64,000 nt of DNA, taken from assembly GCF_030268685.1 (NCBI RefSeq), contig NZ_BSRQ01000002.1, forward strand, positions 372,001 to 436,000, read 5' to 3'. The notes below the pieces were generated by a model, which saw only the letters and a list, made by a program, of their open reading frames with translations, ran no database searches and had not been told where the DNA came from. The position numbers and the translations under genes are program-made. Positions 51,814-60,693 of the stretch are shown piece after piece. The stretch is from Microtetraspora sp. NBRC 13810. Lineage in GTDB: Bacteria > Actinomycetota > Actinomycetes > Streptosporangiales > Streptosporangiaceae. Every line of letters begins with the position of its first letter. Within the stretch, counting starts at the first letter, position 1.

Positions 51814-52998
51814 GGGAGCCCGCCCGGCGAGGGTGCCGAAGACCGACTGGACGACGCAGAGGGCCAGGCCGACCAGGAGCGGCAGCGTCCAGCCGCCGGA
51901 GATCTCGTGGAGCAGGCCGATGAACAGCGGGCCGAGGGCGGCCAGCGTGTAGCCGAACGTCTGCGCCACCGCGGACAACGCGGTGACCGACGCCGGGTCG
52001 GGCGCGCGCAGGGCGATGATCAGCAGGGCGAGCGCGATCGACGCGCCCTGCCCCAGGCCCAGGATGACCATCCACAGCCACGGGACGGTCGTGGGGACCA
52101 GCCAGACGCCGAGGTACCCGGCGACGGTGAGCGCGCCGGCGACCAGGATGTGCGGCACCTGGGTACGCGACCGGCCCGCGTGCACGGGCACCGCGAGGGT
52201 GGCCGCGACCTGGGCGAGGTTGGTGAGGCTGAGCAGGTAGCCGCCCTCCTCGGCGGGCAGCCCGGCGTCCAGGAAGATCGTCGGCAGCCAGGCGAGCATG
52301 ATGTAGAAGGTCAGCGACTGCAGGCCCATGAAGGCCATGACGTACCAGGTCATCGGCCTGCGCAGCAGCGCGCGGTACGGGCGCGGGCCGTTGGCCGCCC
52401 GGCGGCCGGACGGGCGCAGCGCCTGCGGCAGCCACAGCAGCGCGGCGGCCACGGCCGGGACCGCCACCGAGGCTGCGGCCACCCGCCAGCCGGCTCCGGT
52501 GGCGCGTTCCAACGGGACCATCAGCCCTGAGGCCGCCGCCGCGCCCACCACCAGCCCGGAGACGTAGATCGCGGTGAACAGCCCGATCCGGTCGGGGAAG
52601 TGCTGCTTGACCACGCCCGGCATGACGACATTCATGATCGCGATGGCCGTGCCGGCGAGGGCGGCGCCGAGATAGAGCCCGGCCAGGCCGTCGAGACTGC
52701 GCAGCATCACCCCGGAGGCGAGCACGAGCAGCCCCGCCAGCAGCGTGCGGTCCAGCCCCATCCGGTTCACCAGCACCGGGGCGATCGGGGCGAGCACCCC
52801 CAGGAAGAGCACCATCACCGTGGTGATCGCCCCGCCCGCGGTGGCGCTCAGCCCCAGGTCGGCCATGATCTCGTCGAGCAGCGGGGAGATCCCGGCGAGC
52901 GCCGGCCGCATGTTCACCGCGGCCAGCACGAACCCCGCGACGAGCAGCCCGAACGCGACCTTTCGCCGTACCGGCGTTTCGAGCTGCGTCATAGGCAT
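51808..52998 (-). CDS. MFS transporter, CynX/NimT type
   Basis: 396 residues, twelve predicted membrane helices. FVLAAVNMRPALAGISPLLDE in the first helix and loop is typical of the CynX/NimT branch, which handles cyanate, 2-nitroimidazole and similar small compounds; the actual substrate is unknown. Start ATG 52998, with a second ATG two codons on. Upstream lies the wreck of a benzoylformate-decarboxylase gene. Confidence 0.9.
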   Translation of the reverse strand: MPMTQLETPVRRKVAFGLLVAGFVLAAVNMRPALAGISPLLDEIMADLGLSATAGGAITTVMVLFLGVLAPIAPVLVNRMGLDRTLLAGLLVLASGVMLRSLDGLAGLYLGAALAGTAIAIMNVVMPGVVKQHFPDRIGLFTAIYVSGLVVGAAAASGLMVPLERATGAGWRVAAASVAVPAVAAALLWLPQALRPSGRRAANGPRPYRALLRRPMTWYVMAFMGLQSLTFYIMLAWLPTIFLDAGLPAEEGGYLLSLTNLAQVAATLAVPVHAGRSRTQVPHILVAGALTVAGYLGVWLVPTTVPWLWMVILGLGQGASIALALLIIALRAPDPASVTALSAVAQTFGYTLAALGPLFIGLLHEISGGWTLPLLVGLALCVVQSVFGTLAGRAPG

Positions 52999-53061
52999 CG
53001 AATGTTAGCCGGTGCGTTTTCCGGTCGCCGAGGGGGCTGTGGCACTCCACGGCGCGGCGGT

Positions 53062-53596
53062 TCACGGGGTGAAGCCGGGGTCGGGTGTGACGGCCACGTC
53101 CAGGAGGAGGGGGTGGTTCCGGGTGGCGAGGGAGGGGATCACCTCGTCCAGGGCGGCGGTCAGGCCGGTGTGGCCGGTGATCCGGCGGGCCGGGCAGCCC
53201 AGGGCGGTGGCCAGGCCGGACACGCTGACCTCGGTGAACGGCGGCCACGGCACCCTGCCCGCGCCCGCCGCCTCGGCCAGCCGGTCCATCACGGCGTACC
53301 GCCCGTTGGACAGCACGACGAACAGCGTCCCCACGCCGTAGTGCGCCGCGCTCCACAACGCCTGGATGCCGTAGAGCGCCGCCCCGTCCCCGATCACGGC
53401 CACCACGGGCCGCCGCGGATCGGCCATCCTGAGCCCGGCGGCGGCCGGCAGCGCGAACCCGAGCCCGCCCATGGCCGCCGAGAGGAATGCCGACCACCGC
53501 CCCCTCGTGCAGCCCGAGCACGAACTCCAGGTCGTCGGGGAAGTCCGCGAGCAGCGGGATCTCGGTGGATCCGGGATTGGCGAAGACCGTCGTCAT
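53062..53596 (-). pseudogene. Benzoylformate-decarboxylase-like ThDP enzyme, internally deleted
   Basis: The frame from 53596 encodes the family N-terminus MTTVFANPGSTEIPLLADFP and FVLGLHEGAVVG, with the catalytic Glu of the ThDP site. At about 53480 the sequence passes to another frame with the C-terminal end: MGGLGFALPAAAG, VAVIGDGAALYGIQALW (ThDP motif GDG), ending 53062. About 350 middle residues are missing. It cannot make a working enzyme. The residue before the N-terminus is also cut compared with usual members. Confidence 0.85.
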
Positions 53597-53925
53597 CCCG
53601 GCACGATCACGGGCGCAGGATCAGGAGTGCCGTCGTCCTGCGAGCCGCGGGCGGACGCCGGGACGGACAGCACCACGGCGGTGATCGGTAAGCGGCGCAT
53701 GGGACCCCCTGGGCGGGAAAGTGTTCGGCATACGAACGCATATTCTGTGGACGAACGCCCCGATATCGCGGAAGTTTCACCTGCTGTCCGGGAGGTGTCA
53801 AGGATCATGGTGAGTATTCTGAACAGCCGTTCGCTACTCGAACGCGGGGTCCGTGCCGGCTCGCCGTACCGGGTGGACCATCATGGACCTCACCCCGGAC
53901 CTCACCCCGGACCCTGGAGGAGAAC
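53597..53925. promoter_or_regulatory. pca promoter region and leader with inverted-repeat operator candidate
   Basis: GTTCG-N5-CGAAC is at 53723-53737, followed by TATTCT (53741-53746), a -10-like box, and a further CGAAC half-site at 53752-53756. This suits an IclR-type operator for the regulator at the end of the cluster. A leader of about 170 bases follows, with the short repeat GGACCTCACCCC twice near 53884-53907. No gene is seen here. Confidence 0.5.
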
Positions 53926-55104
53926 GTGACCACCGACGTGTTCGTGCTGGACGCCGTGCGCACGCCCATCGGCAAACTCGGCGGAGCCCTGGCCGGCGTG
54001 CGGCCCGACGACCTGGCCGCGCACGTGGTGCGCGCCGTGACCGAGCGGGCGCCCGACCTGGATCCCGCGCGGATCGAGGACGTCTTCTTCGGCGCGGCCA
54101 ACGGCGCGGGCGAGGACAACCGCAACGTCGCCCGGATGGCCGCGCTCCTCGCCGGTCTCCCCGTCACGGTGCCGGGCACGACGGTCAACCGGCTGTGCGG
54201 CTCCGGCCTGGAGGCGGTCATCGCCGGGTCGCGGGCGGTGGCGGTGGGCGACGCCAGCCTCGTCGTCGCCGGCGGCTCCGAGTCCATGACCCGGGCCCCG
54301 TGGGTGCTGCCCAAGCCGGCCCGCGCCTTCGAGCGCGGCCCGCAGACCATGTACGACACCGCGCTCGGCTGGCGGATGGTCAACCCGGCGATGCCCGCGG
54401 AGTGGACGGTCGCGCTCGGCGAGAGCACGGAGATCCTGGCCGACAGGTACGGCATCACCCGGGAGGCCCAGGACGAGTTCGCCGTGCGCAGCCACCGGCG
54501 GGCGGCGGAGGCGTGGGAGCAGGGCGTCTTCGCCGACGAGGTCGTGCCGATCGCCGGCCTCGCCAGGGACGAGGGCCTGCGTCCCGACTCGACGACGGAG
54601 TCCCTGGCCAGGCTCAAGCCGGTGTTCCGGCAGAACGGCACCGTGACCGCGGGCAACTCCTCACCGCTGAACGACGGCGCGGCGGCGCTGCTGCTCGGCG
54701 ACGAGGCCGGGGCCGCGGGGGCCGGCCGCCGCCCGCTGGCCCGGATCGTCGCCCGCGCCGCCGCCGGGGTGGAGCCGCACCTGTTCGGCATCGGCCCGGT
54801 CGAGGCCGCGCGGACCGCGCTCAAGCGGGCCGGCCTGTCCTGGTCCGACCTGAGCGCCGTGGAGCTGAACGAGGCGTTCGCCGCCCAGTCGCTGGCCTGC
54901 CTGGCGGAGTGGCCCGAGCTGGACCCGTCGATCGTCAACACGCACGGCGGCGCCATCGCGATCGGCCACCCGCTCGGCTGCTCCGGCGCCCGCATCCTCG
55001 GCACCCTCGCCTGGGACCTGCACCGCCGCGGCGGCGGCTACGGCCTCGCCGCCATCTGCGTCGGCGTCGGCCAGGGCCTCGCGGTCGTACTCGAAGGCGT
55101 GTGA
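53926..55104 (+). CDS. pcaF: Beta-ketoadipyl-CoA/acetyl-CoA thiolase
   Basis: 392 residues from GTG 53926 with GGAGGAG upstream. Thiolase motifs: NRLCGSGLEAV with the acyl-carrying Cys91, ELNEAFAAQ, and the end GGAIAIGHPLGCSGARI with the catalytic His and Cys. In the beta-ketoadipate pathway it splits beta-ketoadipyl-CoA into succinyl-CoA and acetyl-CoA; that role is assigned from the neighbours pcaB, D and C. Stop TGA and the next ATG overlap (TGATG), but the ATG belongs to a repeat-encoded mini-ORF. Confidence 0.88.
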   Translation: MTTDVFVLDAVRTPIGKLGGALAGVRPDDLAAHVVRAVTERAPDLDPARIEDVFFGAANGAGEDNRNVARMAALLAGLPVTVPGTTVNRLCGSGLEAVIAGSRAVAVGDASLVVAGGSESMTRAPWVLPKPARAFERGPQTMYDTALGWRMVNPAMPAEWTVALGESTEILADRYGITREAQDEFAVRSHRRAAEAWEQGVFADEVVPIAGLARDEGLRPDSTTESLARLKPVFRQNGTVTAGNSSPLNDGAAALLLGDEAGAAGAGRRPLARIVARAAAGVEPHLFGIGPVEAARTALKRAGLSWSDLSAVELNEAFAAQSLACLAEWPELDPSIVNTHGGAIAIGHPLGCSGARILGTLAWDLHRRGGGYGLAAICVGVGQGLAVVLEGV

Positions 55105-55234
55105 TGACCCGGGATCTCCGCAGGGACGGAAGGCGTGTGATGACCCGGGATCTCCGCAGGGACGGAAGGCGTGTGATGGCCGGGATCTGCACGGGGACGG
55201 AAGGCGGGTGACGACCGGAATGTTCGCGGGGACG
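55093..55234. repeat. Four tandem 35-36-bp repeats at the pcaF/pcaB junction
   Basis: Units start at 55093, 55129, 55165 and 55200. Units 1 and 2 are almost identical; 3 and 4 are diverged. Each begins GAAGGCG(T/G)GTGA. Unit 1 holds the pcaF stop, unit 4 the pcaB start, so the whole junction was multiplied. Confidence 0.9.
55104..55211 (+). CDS. Repeat-encoded mini-ORF bridging pcaF and pcaB
   Basis: 35 codons. The ATG (55104) overlaps the pcaF TGA (TGATG); the TGA (55209-55211) overlaps the pcaB GTG (GTGA). The peptide is two copies of MTRDLRRDGRRV followed by MAGICTGTEGG, strongly basic. It is probably a translational bridge. Same design as the mini-ORF at 14113. Confidence 0.45.
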   Translation: MTRDLRRDGRRVMTRDLRRDGRRVMAGICTGTEGG

Positions 55235-56569
55235 TTCGCCCGCGGCGGCGCCGCCGCGGAGGTGTCCGGCGCGGCGTGGCTCGCGGCCATGCTCGACGTG
55301 GAGGCGGCGCTCGCCGCGGCGCAGGCCGGGATCGGCCTGGTGCCCGCCGAGGCCGCCGCCGCCGTCGCCGACGCCTGCGTGCCCGGCCGGCACGACCTCG
55401 CCGCGATCGCCGGACGGGCCGGGCCCGCGGGCAATCCGGCGATCCCCATGGTGGCCGCGCTGCGCGCGCTGGTGCCGCCGGAGTTCCGCAAGCACGTCCA
55501 CCTGGGAGCGACCAGCCAGGACGTCAACGACACCGCCGCGATGCTGGTCGCCCGGCGGGCGCTCGGCCCGATCCTCGCCGACCTGGGCGGGGTCGCCGCC
55601 GCCTGCGCCGACCTGGCCGGGGAGCACCGGGGCTCGGTGATGGCCGGCCGTACCGTGCTGCAACACGCCGTGCCGATCACCTTCGGCCTCAAGGCCGCCG
55701 GGTGGCTCTCCGCGCTGGACCGGTGCCGTGCCGGGCTGGCCGGGCTGCGGCTGCCCGCGCAGTACGGCGGCGCGGCGGGCACCCTGTCCGCGCTCGGCGG
55801 CCGGGGCCACGAGGTGATCGCCGGTTTCGCGGCGGCGCTGGACCTCGCCGAGCCCGCCCTGCCCTGGCACACCGACCGCACCCCGGTCGCCGAGCTGGCC
55901 TGCGCGCTCGGCACCGCCACCGGCGCGCTCGCCAAGATCGCGACAGACGTGAAGCTGCTCGCGCAGACCGAGGTCGCCGAACTCGCCGAGCCCGCCGCGC
56001 CCGGCCGGGGCACCTCCAGCGCGATGCCGCACAAGCGCAACCCGGTCGGCGCGATGTCCGCGCTGGCCTGCGCGCAGCGGGTGCCCCCGCTGGTCGCCTC
56101 CCTGCTCGACGGCATGGCCCAGGAGCACGAGCGCGCCGCCGGGTCCTGGCAGGCCGAGTGGGAGACGCTGAGCGACCTGCTCCGGCTCACCGGCAGCGCG
56201 GCGGCGTGGCTGCGCGAGGTGCTCGAAGGGCTGCGGGTGGACACCCAGCGGATGCGGGCCAACCTCGACCTCACCGACGGCCTGCTCATGGCCGAGCACG
56301 TCGTGGCCAGGCTCGGCGGCGGCCCGGACGCCCGCCGTACCGTCGACGCCGCCTGCGCCACGGCTGTGGAGCAGGACCGCCCGCTGCGCGAGGTGCTGCT
56401 CGCCGACCCGGGCGTACGGCTGTCGCCGGAGGAGATCGACGAGACGCTGGACCCGGCGCTCTACCTCGGTTCCGCCCAGGTGTTCATCGACCGGGCGCTG
56501 ACCGCCCACCACGACGCCGAGCGGGCCCTGGCGGCCGGCCCGGCCCTCCACCACTATGGAGCACCATGA
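55208..56569 (+). CDS. pcaB: 3-carboxy-cis,cis-muconate cycloisomerase
   Basis: 453 residues from GTG 55208. Fumarase/aspartase-superfamily signature GTSSAMPHKRNPVGA with the catalytic Ser loop, plus KHVHLGATSQDVNDTA near residue 97. It converts 3-carboxymuconate to 4-carboxymuconolactone in protocatechuate breakdown. Its TGA overlaps the pcaD ATG (ATGA). Confidence 0.93.
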   Translation: MTTGMFAGTFARGGAAAEVSGAAWLAAMLDVEAALAAAQAGIGLVPAEAAAAVADACVPGRHDLAAIAGRAGPAGNPAIPMVAALRALVPPEFRKHVHLGATSQDVNDTAAMLVARRALGPILADLGGVAAACADLAGEHRGSVMAGRTVLQHAVPITFGLKAAGWLSALDRCRAGLAGLRLPAQYGGAAGTLSALGGRGHEVIAGFAAALDLAEPALPWHTDRTPVAELACALGTATGALAKIATDVKLLAQTEVAELAEPAAPGRGTSSAMPHKRNPVGAMSALACAQRVPPLVASLLDGMAQEHERAAGSWQAEWETLSDLLRLTGSAAAWLREVLEGLRVDTQRMRANLDLTDGLLMAEHVVARLGGGPDARRTVDAACATAVEQDRPLREVLLADPGVRLSPEEIDETLDPALYLGSAQVFIDRALTAHHDAERALAAGPALHHYGAP

Positions 56570-57339
56570 CCCCCGTGCACCACGAGATCCTCGGCGACCC
56601 CGGCGCGCCCCCGCTGCTGCTCGCCTCCTCCCTCGGCACCACCGCCGCCATGTGGGACCCGCAGGTCGCCGAGCTGGCCGCCAGGTTCCGCGTGATCAGG
56701 TACGACCACCGGGGGCACGGCGGCTCCCCGGTGCCCGCCGGGCCGTACACGATCGCCGACCTGGGCGCCGACGTGCTCGCCCTGCTCGACCACCTCGGCA
56801 TCGGGCGGGCGCACTTCGCCGGGCTGTCGCTGGGCGGCATGACCGGTATGTGGCTCGCCGCCCACGCGCCGGAGCGGATCGACCGGCTGGCCCTGCTGTG
56901 CACCTCGGCCAGGCTCGGCCCGCCCTCCGTCTGGACGGACCGCGTCGAGGCCGTGCTGCGCGACGGGACCGGCTCGATCGCCGAGGCGGTGGTCGGCCGC
57001 TGGTTCACCCCCGGCTTCGCCGAGCGGCGGCCCGACGTGGTCGCCGCGCACGTGGACATGCTCAGGCGGACCCCGGCCGCGGGCTACGCCGCGTGCTGCC
57101 TGGCCATCCGGGACATGGACCTCACCGGCGACCTCCCCGCGATCACCGCCCCCACCCTGGTCCTCGCCGCCGCCGACGACCCCTCCACGCCTCCCGAGCC
57201 GCACGCGCGGACCATCGCCGCGGGCATCCCCGGCGCCCGGCTGGTCACCCTCGCCGACGCCGCGCACCTGGCGAACGTGGAACAGCCCGGACCGGTGACC
57301 GCGCACCTCATCGACCACCTCGACCACGCAGGGAGCTGA
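56566..57339 (+). CDS. pcaD: 3-oxoadipate enol-lactonase
   Basis: 257 residues. Alpha/beta hydrolase with nucleophile elbow GLSLGGMTG (Ser), Asp in AADDPSTPP and His in DAAHLANVEQP. It hydrolyses beta-ketoadipate enol-lactone to beta-ketoadipate. Separate from pcaC, not fused as in the PcaL form found in some actinomycetes. Start ATG 56566 is fixed by the overlap with pcaB. Confidence 0.92.
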   Translation: MTPVHHEILGDPGAPPLLLASSLGTTAAMWDPQVAELAARFRVIRYDHRGHGGSPVPAGPYTIADLGADVLALLDHLGIGRAHFAGLSLGGMTGMWLAAHAPERIDRLALLCTSARLGPPSVWTDRVEAVLRDGTGSIAEAVVGRWFTPGFAERRPDVVAAHVDMLRRTPAAGYAACCLAIRDMDLTGDLPAITAPTLVLAAADDPSTPPEPHARTIAAGIPGARLVTLADAAHLANVEQPGPVTAHLIDHLDHAGS

Positions 57340-57342
57340 CGC

Positions 57343-57744
57343 ATGGACCAGTGGACCGCAGGGAACGCGACGCGCCGGGCCGTGCTCGGGGACGAGCACG
57401 TGGACCGGGCGACCGCGGCGACCACCGACTTCACCGCCGACTTCCAGGACTTCATCACCCGCTACGCGTGGGGCGAGATCTGGACCCGCCCCGGCCTGGA
57501 CCGACGCACCCGGAGCTGTGTCACGCTGGCCGTGCTCACCGCGCTCGGCCACGAGAAGGAACTGGCCATGCACGTGCGCGCCGCCCTGCGCAACGGCCTG
57601 ACCACGGACGAGATCAAGGAGGTGCTGCTGCAGACCGGCGTCTACGCGGGGGTGCCCGCCGCCAACACCGCCTTCGCCGTCGCGCAGCGCACCCTCGCCG
57701 AGATCTCCGCCGAAGCCGGAGAGGCCACGGAGGACCGGGGATGA
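57343..57744 (+). CDS. pcaC: 4-carboxymuconolactone decarboxylase
   Basis: 133 residues, the normal length. RSCVTLAVLTALGHEKELAMH and GVYAGVPAANTAFAVA are the family hallmarks, with the active-site His at the end of the first. It makes the enol-lactone that pcaD uses. Three bases after pcaD, and its TGA overlaps the regulator ATG. Confidence 0.93.
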   Translation: MDQWTAGNATRRAVLGDEHVDRATAATTDFTADFQDFITRYAWGEIWTRPGLDRRTRSCVTLAVLTALGHEKELAMHVRAALRNGLTTDEIKEVLLQTGVYAGVPAANTAFAVAQRTLAEISAEAGEATEDRG

Positions 57745-58553
57745 CGGAGCCGGCCGACCGCGCGTCCGAGCACGTCCAGTCGCTGGTCCGTGGCCTCGCG
57801 GTGATCAAGGCGTTCAGCGCCACCACGCCCGAGCTCACGCTCAGCGAGGTGGCCAGGGAGACCGGGCTGACCAGGGCCGCGGCCCGGCGGTTCCTGCTCA
57901 CGCTGGTGGGCCTCGGATACGTGCGCACCGACGGGCGGCTCTTCGCGCTCTCGCCCCGGATCCTCGAACTCGGCTACGCCTACCTGTCCAGCCTGTCGCT
58001 GCCCGAGGTCGCGGAACCGCACCTGGAACGGCTCGTCGCCGAGGTGCACGAGTCCGCCTCCGTCGCCGTGCTCGACGGGGAGGACGTCGTCTACGTGGCC
58101 CGGGTGGCGACCACCCGGATCATGCGGGTGGCGATCAACATCGGCACCAGGTTCCCCGCGTACTGCACGTCGATGGGCCGCGTCCTGCTGGCCGGGCTCC
58201 CCGCCGGCGACCTGGCCGACTACCTGGAGCGCGCCGACCTGCGCAGGCTCACCGCGCGCACGGTCACCTCGGCGACCGCGCTCGGGGCCGAGCTGGCCAG
58301 GGTGCGCGCGCAGGGGTGGGCGCTGGTGGACCAGGAGCTGGAGGAGGGGCTGCGGTCCCTCGCCGTGCCGGTCCGGGACCGGTCGGGGAAGACGGTCGCC
58401 GCGGTCAACATCTCGACCCACGCCAGCCGTACGACGGTCGCCTCCGCCCGGCGCGACCTGCTCCCGCCCCTCCTCGCCACCGCCGCCCGGATCGAGGCCG
58501 ACCTGCACGCCACCGCCGCCGGCACCCCGCTGACCTCTTCGTCCTCCGGCTGA
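57741..58553 (+). CDS. pcaR: IclR-family regulator of the pca cluster
   Basis: 270 residues. Winged HTH LTLSEVARETGLTRAAARRF, then the IclR effector domain (RFPAYCTSMGRVLLAGLP, GWALVDQELEEGLRSLAVPV). Last gene of the pca unit. PcaR-type activators of this family bind beta-ketoadipate; by context it controls the cluster from the site near 53723. The symbol is assigned by context. Confidence 0.85.
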   Translation: MTEPADRASEHVQSLVRGLAVIKAFSATTPELTLSEVARETGLTRAAARRFLLTLVGLGYVRTDGRLFALSPRILELGYAYLSSLSLPEVAEPHLERLVAEVHESASVAVLDGEDVVYVARVATTRIMRVAINIGTRFPAYCTSMGRVLLAGLPAGDLADYLERADLRRLTARTVTSATALGAELARVRAQGWALVDQELEEGLRSLAVPVRDRSGKTVAAVNISTHASRTTVASARRDLLPPLLATAARIEADLHATAAGTPLTSSSSG

Positions 58554-58594
58554 CAACGTTGTCAGGGTGGCCGCGCATGGGAGATGATGCGGCC

Positions 58595-58966
58595 GTGACC
58601 GAGCCCCCTCGGGGCCGCCCGACCACCATCGGCCTGGTCATCGAGGACGTCTCCGACCCGTTCTACTCGGACGGCGGGGGCATGGACGGCGATGGGGGGC
58701 CCGTCGATCTTCACCGCGCGGGAGCGCGAGCATGGCTACCGCGCCGCGCTGGCCGAGGCGGGGCTCGCCGTGGACGAGCGGCTGATCGCCATGAGCCCGC
58801 CCGCACCGGACCGGTGCGGCGGGCGCTGGACGGGATGGCGGCCCTGCCCGATCCGCCCACCGCCCTGCTGACCGGCAACGGCCGCCTCACCGTCACCGCC
58901 CCGGCCGCGCCGCATCCGCCTGCCCACCCGCCTCATCCTCCGCGGCTCCGGCGAGCCCCGCGCTGA
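58595..58966 (+). pseudogene. LacI-family regulator remnant
   Basis: Pieces in different frames read TTIGLVIEDVSDPFYS, REREHGYRAALAEAGLAVDE and VRRALDGMAALPDPPTALLT with GNGRLTV, in the right order for the effector domain of a LacI protein. The HTH and much else is missing. Confidence 0.7.
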
Positions 58967-58981
58967 GCCCGGCCTGGCGGG

Positions 58982-59905
58982 TCAGGTCCGGGGCAGGTCG
59001 AGGATGGCCTTGCCGAGGACCTCGCGGGAGAACAGCGCCTTCGCCGCCTCCTGCGCCCGCTCCCAGGGGCCGCGCCAGCCGACCTGCGGGTCCAGCGCGC
59101 CCCGCGCCAGCAGGTCGAGCAGTCCGGCGAGGTCGCCGGCGAAGGGCGCGGCCACGGCGAACGGTTCGATGCGCTTCCTGCGGCCCTGCACGCGTTCGGC
59201 CTCCCAGTCGATGACGGTCGGTTCGAGGGACGCCATGCCGATGGACAGCGCGACCCCGCCGTCCTCCACCCGGTGGAACGCCTCGGCGAGCAGGGAGCCG
59301 CCCACGTTGTCGAGCACGCCGTACACGGTGCCGGTCAGGCCGCCGAGGCCGACGACGACCTCGGCCGCCCCGAGCCCGGTCAGCCCGGCGCCGCGGGCCG
59401 GCCCGCCGACCGAGGCGATCACGTGGGCCCCGGCCCGCGCGGCGAGCTGTACGGCGAAGCGGCCCACCCCGCCGGACGCGCCGGTGATCAGTACCCGGCG
59501 GCCGGTCACCGTGCCCAGCCTGCGCACCGCCTGGGCCGCGGTGACCCCGGCGGCGGGCAGCGCGGCGGCGGCCCCGAGGTCCACGCCCTCCGGCACGACG
59601 GCCAGGTTGGCCGTGTCCGCGGCGCGCAGCTCGGCCCACCCGCCGACGCCGCCGAACGTCGCCACCCGGCTCCCCTCGGCCGGCCCCGACCCGTCGGCCG
59701 CGGCCCGCACGACGACGCCCGCGGCGTCGTTGCCGAGCACGTCTCCCGGCCGCCGCCGGTCCTTGAACGCCAGCTCCCCGAAGTTGAGCGACACCGCCCC
59801 GACCCGGACCAGGGCCTCGTTCTGCCGCGGCTCCGGCTCGGGGACGTCGGCGAGGCGAATTCCCTGCGGTACGGCGGGATCGTAGACGAGAGCGCGCACT
59901 GCCAC
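58982..59905 (-). CDS. NADPH:quinone-reductase-like MDR oxidoreductase
   Basis: 307 residues. Medium-chain dehydrogenase/reductase without zinc ligands; GASGGVGRFAVQLAARAGAH is the NAD(P)-binding glycine loop and GNDAAGVVV the early family motif. It probably reduces quinones or enones. Divergent from the TetR gene with shared operator-like sites, so likely under its control. Confidence 0.9.
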   Translation of the reverse strand: MAVRALVYDPAVPQGIRLADVPEPEPRQNEALVRVGAVSLNFGELAFKDRRRPGDVLGNDAAGVVVRAAADGSGPAEGSRVATFGGVGGWAELRAADTANLAVVPEGVDLGAAAALPAAGVTAAQAVRRLGTVTGRRVLITGASGGVGRFAVQLAARAGAHVIASVGGPARGAGLTGLGAAEVVVGLGGLTGTVYGVLDNVGGSLLAEAFHRVEDGGVALSIGMASLEPTVIDWEAERVQGRRKRIEPFAVAAPFAGDLAGLLDLLARGALDPQVGWRGPWERAQEAAKALFSREVLGKAILDLPRT

Positions 59906-59979
59906 CTGCTTCCATCGTTGAACTAACCAGTAAGGTCAGTGGACAATATCAGACTGAACTCACCGGTTAGAATGGTCGG
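59906..59979. promoter_or_regulatory. Divergent promoter with inverted CTAACC/GGTTAG sites
   Basis: CTAACCAGT on the left and ACCGGTTAG (59962-59970) on the right form an inverted pair. The right copy overlaps TAGAAT (59968-59973), the -10 box of the leaderless TetR gene whose GTG starts 6 bases later. Autoregulation by TetR fits. Confidence 0.65.
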
Positions 59980-60570
59980 GTGGCATCATCTTCGACCCGT
60001 GCGGCGTCACCGGCCGCGACCCGGGAGCGGCTGTTGCGTTCGGCGCACGCGATGTTCTACGCCGACGGTTACGGCGTCTCGATCGACGCGCTCGCCCAGC
60101 ACGCGAAGGTCGCCAAGCCGACCGTCTACGCGCACTTCGCGTCCAAGGAGGCGATCCTGGAGGCCGTGCTGCGCAGGGCGGACGACGCGTGGTTCGGCAC
60201 ACTGGACGCCGAGCTCGCCCGACGGGAGGGCGACCCGGTCGAGCGGGTCATGGCTCCCTTCGACCTGCTGGTGGCCGACCTGCCCGACCCGGCCTACCAC
60301 GGCTGCCTACTGATCAACAGCGCCGCGGCGTCGCTGGCCGCCGACCATCCCGCCCACCGCGCGCTCACCGCCCACCACACCCGGATGCTCGCCGTCTTCG
60401 AGAGCCTCCTCGCCGACGCGGGAGCCGCCGGGCCCGCTCCCCTGGCCCGCCAGTTGCTCCTGCTCTACGACGGCGTCAAGGCCCGCGGCCTGATCGACCA
60501 CAGCGGCGCCGCCGCCCAGGACGCCCGCGCCGCCGCCACCGCCCTCCTCACCTCCGCCCTCCCCGCCTGA
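59980..60570 (+). CDS. TetR-family transcriptional regulator
   Basis: 196 residues from GTG 59980, probably leaderless. The HTH is VSIDALAQHAKVAKPTVYAH then FASKEAIL. The C-terminal domain has YHGCLLINSAAASLAADHPA, as in TetR proteins that govern oxidoreductase or efflux genes. Likely target: the divergent quinone-reductase gene. Confidence 0.93.
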   Translation: MASSSTRAASPAATRERLLRSAHAMFYADGYGVSIDALAQHAKVAKPTVYAHFASKEAILEAVLRRADDAWFGTLDAELARREGDPVERVMAPFDLLVADLPDPAYHGCLLINSAAASLAADHPAHRALTAHHTRMLAVFESLLADAGAAGPAPLARQLLLLYDGVKARGLIDHSGAAAQDARAAATALLTSALPA

Positions 60571-60693
60571 CGTCCCACCCGACGCCCCGCCCCCGCACCG
60601 GCCACCGAACCGGCCACTGAACCGGTCGCCCAGGCGTCCGCGCCGGGTTCGATAACGTGAGATCGCCGCACAGAACCGGAAAAGGGGTGGATC

